This document shows positions 42,328-45,354 of a DNA stretch of 45,354 nucleotides, one piece after another. The notes below the pieces were generated by a model. That model had not been told where the DNA came from. It worked only from the letters and a program-made list of their open reading frames with translations, and ran no database searches. The DNA is taken from the NCBI GenBank assembly GCA_963925495.1, contig CAWUST010000017.1, positions 1 to 45,354 of the forward strand, in the 5' to 3' direction. A program made the position numbers and the translations under genes. Source of the stretch: UBA2108 sp963925495. GTDB lineage: Bacteria; Bacteroidota; Bacteroidia; Flavobacteriales_G; Salibacteraceae. How positions within the stretch are numbered: the stretch's first letter is position 1; each line of letters begins with the position of its first letter.

Positions 42328-43080
42328 ATGAACAAAACAATCCTAATTACCGGAGCAACTTCAGGTATCGGAAAAGCTACCGCAGAATTATTGGCTAGCC
42401 TAGGTTTTCGACTAATTCTTGCCGGAAGACGAAAAGATCGATTGGTTGAATTAAAAGACAACTTGAGACATTTAGCAAAAATCCATATCCTCAACTTTGA
42501 TGTACGAGACAAGGATGCAATTTCGAAGTTAATCGCTGGCCTACCTAAAGATTTCCGGGAAATTGATGTACTAATTAACAACGCAGGAAATGCTTATGGA
42601 ATGGGACCCATTCATGAGGGCGAATTAGATGACTGGGATAACATGATTGACATAAACTTAAAGGGTTTGTTGTATGTAACTCGCGCCATTTCCCCTCAAA
42701 TGGTAGAACGTAAATCTGGCCATATTATAAATATTGGGTCACTTGCTGGAGTAGAAACCTACCCAAACGGAGCCGTGTACTGCGCTAGCAAACACGCCGT
42801 TGTAGCGGCAAGCGAGGGCATGCGAAAAGATTTAAATCCTCATGGAGTTAAAGTGAGCACCATAAGCCCAGGTTTGGTAGAAACTGAATTTTCAGAAGTT
42901 CGATTTCATGGCGATAAGGAAAAGGCTGCTTCTGTTTACAAAGGATTTTTACCACTTTCTGCATTCGATATTGCGGAAACAATTGAGTTTGTTGTAACCC
43001 GACCTGATCATGTAAATATTGGTGATATGCTTGTTTTACCAAGTGCTCAAGCGAGCAGTACTATTGTGAAAAAAGATTAG
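42328..43080 (+). CDS. SDR-family NAD(P)-dependent oxidoreductase (YdfG-like)
   Basis: 250 residues, the classical length. Cofactor motif TGATSGIG at 8-15, RR at 33-34 suggesting NADP preference, NNAGNAYG, and the catalytic triad Ser138, Tyr151 and Lys155 (YCASK). ISPGLVETEFSEVRFHGDKE is typical of serine/3-hydroxy acid dehydrogenases of the YdfG group. Starts 20 bases after the QueC-like gene, so it may act on the same compound; that is inference. In contrast to the SDR at the left edge, its catalytic residues are all present. Confidence 0.92.
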   Translation: MNKTILITGATSGIGKATAELLASLGFRLILAGRRKDRLVELKDNLRHLAKIHILNFDVRDKDAISKLIAGLPKDFREIDVLINNAGNAYGMGPIHEGELDDWDNMIDINLKGLLYVTRAISPQMVERKSGHIINIGSLAGVETYPNGAVYCASKHAVVAASEGMRKDLNPHGVKVSTISPGLVETEFSEVRFHGDKEKAASVYKGFLPLSAFDIAETIEFVVTRPDHVNIGDMLVLPSAQASSTIVKKD

Positions 43081-43081
43081 T

Positions 43082-43271
43082 AATAACAGGAACAAAATCG
43101 TCCTTTTCGTTTTCTTGGAAGATCGTTATCCTCATGAAGAATGGCAACAGGCTAAAGATAGAAAAAAATATTTTTTTCAAAGTGACGAACAGGATGCTTT
43201 TAACGAAGACGCAAATTATTGTGAAAAGGTTTAAGGCTTGGTCAAATGAATTACAGTTGGATTACTTTTGA
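43082..43271 (+). pseudogene. Possible frameshifted small gene
   Basis: After the SDR stop, one frame with no ATG reads NKIVLFVFLEDRYPHEEWQQ, AKDRKKYFFQSDEQDAFNED, ANYCEKV and a stop (43232-43234). A +1 shift then continues KAWSNELQLDYF to a stop at 43271. The composition looks like protein, but I know no matching family. It overlaps the promoter of the GT9 gene, which argues for decay. Confidence 0.3.
43238..43270 (+). promoter_or_regulatory. Promoter of the GT9 gene (TTG-N22-TACTTTTG)
   Basis: TTG at 43238-43240 and TACTTTTG at 43263-43270 have the same 22-base spacing as the lysS promoter. The leader would be only about 5 bases long before the ATG at 43281. Confidence 0.6.
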
Positions 43272-43280
43272 ATTTTAGAA

Positions 43281-44267
43281 ATGACAAACAAAATTCTCAT
43301 TATTCGTTTTAGTTCTATTGGTGATATTGTGCTTACCACTCCGGTTATTCGTATGGCAAAAGAACAAATTGAAAATGCCGAGATTCATTTTTTAACCAAA
43401 TCTTCCTTCCGACCTATTTTAGAAAAAAACCCGAATATTGATAAACTCCATTACGTAGATAAAAATCTAATAGAAGTTGTAAGAGAATTGAAAAAGGAAA
43501 ACTTTTCTTTTATAATTGACCTTCACAACAACTTACGCACCGCTAGAATAAAACGGATACTCAAAAGACCCTCCAAGAGTTTTAATAAGCTCAATGTCGA
43601 AAAATGGCTACGGGTTAATTTCAAACAAAACAAACTTCCAAATCTTCATATTGTAGACAGATACTTAGATACTTTGTCTGACTTTAAAATCGTTAATGAT
43701 AAAAAAGGGCTAGATTTTTTTATTGATAAAAAAGACGAAGTAGATTTAAACTCACTTCCTGAAATTTTTCAAAAAGGATACATAGGCTGGGTTATTGGCG
43801 GTTCCTACTTTACCAAAATGTTACCTGCTCATAAAGTGATAGAAATTGCCAGAAGAGTAGAAAAGCCAATTGTGTTATTAGGTGGCCCAGAAGACAAAGA
43901 TAACGGAAAACTCATTGCCTCTAAAATTGGCAGTACTGTTTATAATGCTTGTGGGAAATACAATTTAAACCAATCGGCTTCTTTAGTGAAACAAGCAGAA
44001 AAAATACTGACCAATGATACCGGCTTAATGCACATTGCAGCTGCGTTTAACAAAAGCATATTGTCTTTTTGGGGAAACACTATTCCTGAGTTTGGGATGC
44101 ACCCCTATTTTCCTCAAAAACCAGAATTATCGACCCTTGTTGAGGCAAAAGGTTTGGCTTGTAGACCTTGTTCTAAATTAGGGTATAAAACAAAATGCCC
44201 TAAAACACATTTCCATTGCATGGAAATGGTAGAGGTTGATATCATAGTGGATTGGATAGAGAAATAG
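43281..44267 (+). CDS. Glycosyltransferase family 9 (heptosyltransferase-like)
   Basis: 328 residues. The N-terminal ILIIRFSSIGDIVLTTPVIR and the C-terminal ILTNDTGLMHIAAAFNKSIL are the acceptor and nucleotide-sugar sides of GT9 enzymes, which add heptoses or related sugars to the lipopolysaccharide core. IIDLHNNLRTARIKRIL is typical of the family. A Cys-rich stretch near the C-terminus (LACRPCSKLGYKTKCPKTHF) is common in Bacteroidetes members and may hold a metal. The acceptor sugar is unknown. Has its own promoter. Confidence 0.92.
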   Translation: MTNKILIIRFSSIGDIVLTTPVIRMAKEQIENAEIHFLTKSSFRPILEKNPNIDKLHYVDKNLIEVVRELKKENFSFIIDLHNNLRTARIKRILKRPSKSFNKLNVEKWLRVNFKQNKLPNLHIVDRYLDTLSDFKIVNDKKGLDFFIDKKDEVDLNSLPEIFQKGYIGWVIGGSYFTKMLPAHKVIEIARRVEKPIVLLGGPEDKDNGKLIASKIGSTVYNACGKYNLNQSASLVKQAEKILTNDTGLMHIAAAFNKSILSFWGNTIPEFGMHPYFPQKPELSTLVEAKGLACRPCSKLGYKTKCPKTHFHCMEMVEVDIIVDWIEK

Positions 44268-44522
44268 ATTTTCTTAGATAGAAATTAACGCATTTAGTTG
44301 ACCATCAGGGCAAATAATATAGAGGAACCTATTCGTAAAATAAAAATAGAATTTAAGGTTGTATGCGTAAGTTCTAATGCCGCATTTTAGAAATATTTTC
44401 TTCAAATTCGAGCATAGATGCTAACCAGCCAAACACCAAAAAAAAGAAATAAGAATGGATGCGAAAAGGACCCTTTTAGTTTTAAAATAGAAATAAATAT
44501 TTATAAAAATTTTCTCCACTTT
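44268..44522. other. A/T-rich gap after the GT9 gene
   Basis: Below 300 bases. I see no gene, tRNA or strong hairpin. It separates convergent transcripts (GT9, plus; DUF2062, minus). Confidence 0.3.
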
Positions 44523-44870
44523 TTACTTTCGTGTATTTTGATAACTGCGCAAAGTTAAGTAGGTAACCACTCCACCTAAAAGGGCAACGAGCGAAGAGAA
44601 AATAAAATTTCCAACAAGGAAAACAATCAAGTTCTCCTGCAATATTGCCCAATTAATCCCATCACTAAAATCAAGAGAAACCTGCTGTCCCGTAACCAAT
44701 TCGCCAAACCCAAAGCTTCCAAGCACGATGAATGGCAGCAAAGGAGGCACACTTATGTTTGATGTTAGAAAAGCCAATGTTCTATTTAGTTTGAGCAATA
44801 ATGCAAGGCCAATAACAAGTCCAGTTTGAAACCCCCATAAGGGTGAGCAACCGATAAAAAGGCCCAACAT
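44523..44870 (-). CDS. DUF2062 membrane domain protein, probably severed from a glycosyltransferase
   Basis: 115 residues: LGLFIGCSPLWGFQTGLVIG, LLKLNRTLAFLTSNISVPPL and LPFIVLGSFGFGELVTGQQ are the DUF2062 signature, with three or four hydrophobic segments. The ATG (44868-44870) lies inside the domain, and the same frame stays open upstream (SGDSILKKTFSL) to a TAA at 44907-44909, beyond which a family 2 glycosyltransferase end follows in the same frame. In many Bacteroidetes the two are, as I recall, one polypeptide. So this is either a start-trimmed free domain or the back half of a broken fusion. Confidence 0.65.
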   Translation of the reverse strand: MLGLFIGCSPLWGFQTGLVIGLALLLKLNRTLAFLTSNISVPPLLPFIVLGSFGFGELVTGQQVSLDFSDGINWAILQENLIVFLVGNFIFSSLVALLGGVVTYLTLRSYQNTRK

Positions 44871-44906
44871 AAGCGAGAACGTCTTTTTTAGAATGCTGTC
44901 TCCGCT

Positions 44907-45245
44907 TTACGAGATAGGTGTTAAAATGCTTATTCGAGTAAAACCTTGGAAATGTCTAAAGTGAGAAACTCGCTCGTTTGGGCCATAAAGCAATTTTACT
45001 GGAATTGAAGAAATGGGAATATCGGCCCAAGCTGATTTTACAATGATTTCATCTTCAAATTTTTTGGTGAAGAAGTTAAACTTAGAAAGTTTTTTTACGG
45101 GATGCAAACGAAAACCGGATTGGGTATCGGGCAAATTAATCCTTGGAAACGCAGGGGTAATTGGGTTTCCAGGAAAATGTCCTTCAAAAATCTCATGGTT
45201 GGGATTGAGCTCAATTTGCCAACCCGTCTTTGATGTCTTCCTTTT
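44907..45245 (-). pseudogene. Fused remnant: hydroxyacyl-ACP dehydratase piece joined to a GT2 C-terminus
   Basis: One open minus frame without ATG (bounded by a stop at 45246-45248) starts WQIELNPNHEIFEGHFPGNP ITP-like, the hot-dog-fold dehydratase signature (HxxFxGHFPGNPxxPG), and then at about 45150 jumps to PRINLPDTQSGFRLHPVKKL and ERVSHFRHFQGFTRISIL, the end of a polyprenyl-type GT2 glycosyltransferase. So a deletion removed the back of the dehydratase and the front of the glycosyltransferase, joining them in frame. The order dehydratase-glycosyltransferase is known from aryl polyene and flexirubin gene clusters. It ends with TAA 44907-44909, in frame with the DUF2062 part. Confidence 0.75.
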
Positions 45246-45277
45246 TTAGAATGGAATAAATTTTTATTAAAAGCACT

Positions 45278-45354
45278 TCAATTTACTTTAATTAATGTCA
45301 TTGCTAAATTCGATTTATAATCTACCAATTTTATTCGTTGTGGATTTCCATTTT
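45278..45354 (-). CDS. C-terminal end of an unidentified gene (partial)
   Basis: The minus frame entering from the right edge reads NGNPQRIKLVDYKSNLAMTL IKVN-like and stops with TGA at 45278-45280. About 24 codons are visible, too few to name the family. Its place before a dehydratase/GT2 remnant suggests another member of a polyene-lipid cluster, but that is inference. Confidence 0.4.
   Translation of the reverse strand, partial: NGNPQRIKLVDYKSNLAMTLIKVN

Noticed and set aside
1..45354. CRISPR array, tRNA, rRNA, riboswitch
   Set aside because: No regularly spaced direct repeats, no tRNA-like TTCGAAT arm with fitting stems, and no recognisable purine or thiamine riboswitch before purF, purD, purH or thiL.

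Overview
The window comes from an AT-rich member of the Bacteroidota, most likely order Flavobacteriales. Supporting signs are type IX secretion (T9SS) C-terminal sorting domains, repeated TAnnTTTG -7 promoter boxes with almost no Shine-Dalgarno sites, a ~630-residue PurF of the Bacteroidetes type, a LysRS with a C-terminal extension, and a purH-mreBCD-mrdA-rodA gene order. It is ordinary chromosome with housekeeping genes, but many gaps between genes hold decayed gene remnants.

Layout. 1-7.7 kb (mostly minus): an SDR lacking the catalytic Tyr/Lys, a secreted M43 metalloprotease, 3-hydroxyanthranilate dioxygenase (plus), HemW, a sensor kinase with a duplicated sensor half, and tryptophan 2,3-dioxygenase. 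The two dioxygenases are the first and last oxygenation steps of the kynurenine route to quinolinate/NAD. 7.7-10.6 kb: a dead group III truncated haemoglobin, a small membrane protein, an exported tail-collar protein and a DUF4375 protein. 10.7-13.4 kb: lysS, a nested inverted repeat and a dead OmpR-type response regulator. 13.4-22.8 kb: purF, purH and the rod-shape/elongasome operon mreB-mreC-mreD-mrdA-rodA. 22.8-26.3 kb: nfuA, then an overlapping run of four genes (YjbR, DUF502, EamA with a TTG start, 2-hydroxyacid dehydrogenase). 26.3-32.9 kb: an orphan T9SS tail, thiL, a hybrid histidine kinase, comF, a membrane coiled-coil protein and a peptide deformylase with a signal peptide. 33-37.7 kb: a transposase remnant, a small secreted protein, a two-SPOR-domain protein with a repeated MDTVxHxDVS motif, purD and a DUF6341-like protein. 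37.7-45.3 kb: a DUF6427-like membrane protein, a Cys-rich lipoprotein, gpsA, a GNAT with a Cys cluster, a QueC-like PP-loop enzyme, an SDR, a GT9 glycosyltransferase and a wrecked dehydratase/glycosyltransferase/DUF2062 locus resembling part of an aryl-polyene/flexirubin cluster.

Functionally, purF, purH and purD cover three parts of IMP synthesis and the mre-mrdA-rodA block builds the lateral cell wall. I do not see a clear complete novel system. The best candidates for something undescribed are the QueC-like enzyme beside the Cys-cluster GNAT (40.9-42.3 kb), the exported deformylase, the MDTVxHxDVS/SPOR protein, and the duplicated sensor domain. The clearest evolutionary signal is gene decay: at least four independent pseudogenes or remnants. 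Several start codons were moved downstream because the first possible TTG start lies inside a promoter -7 box.
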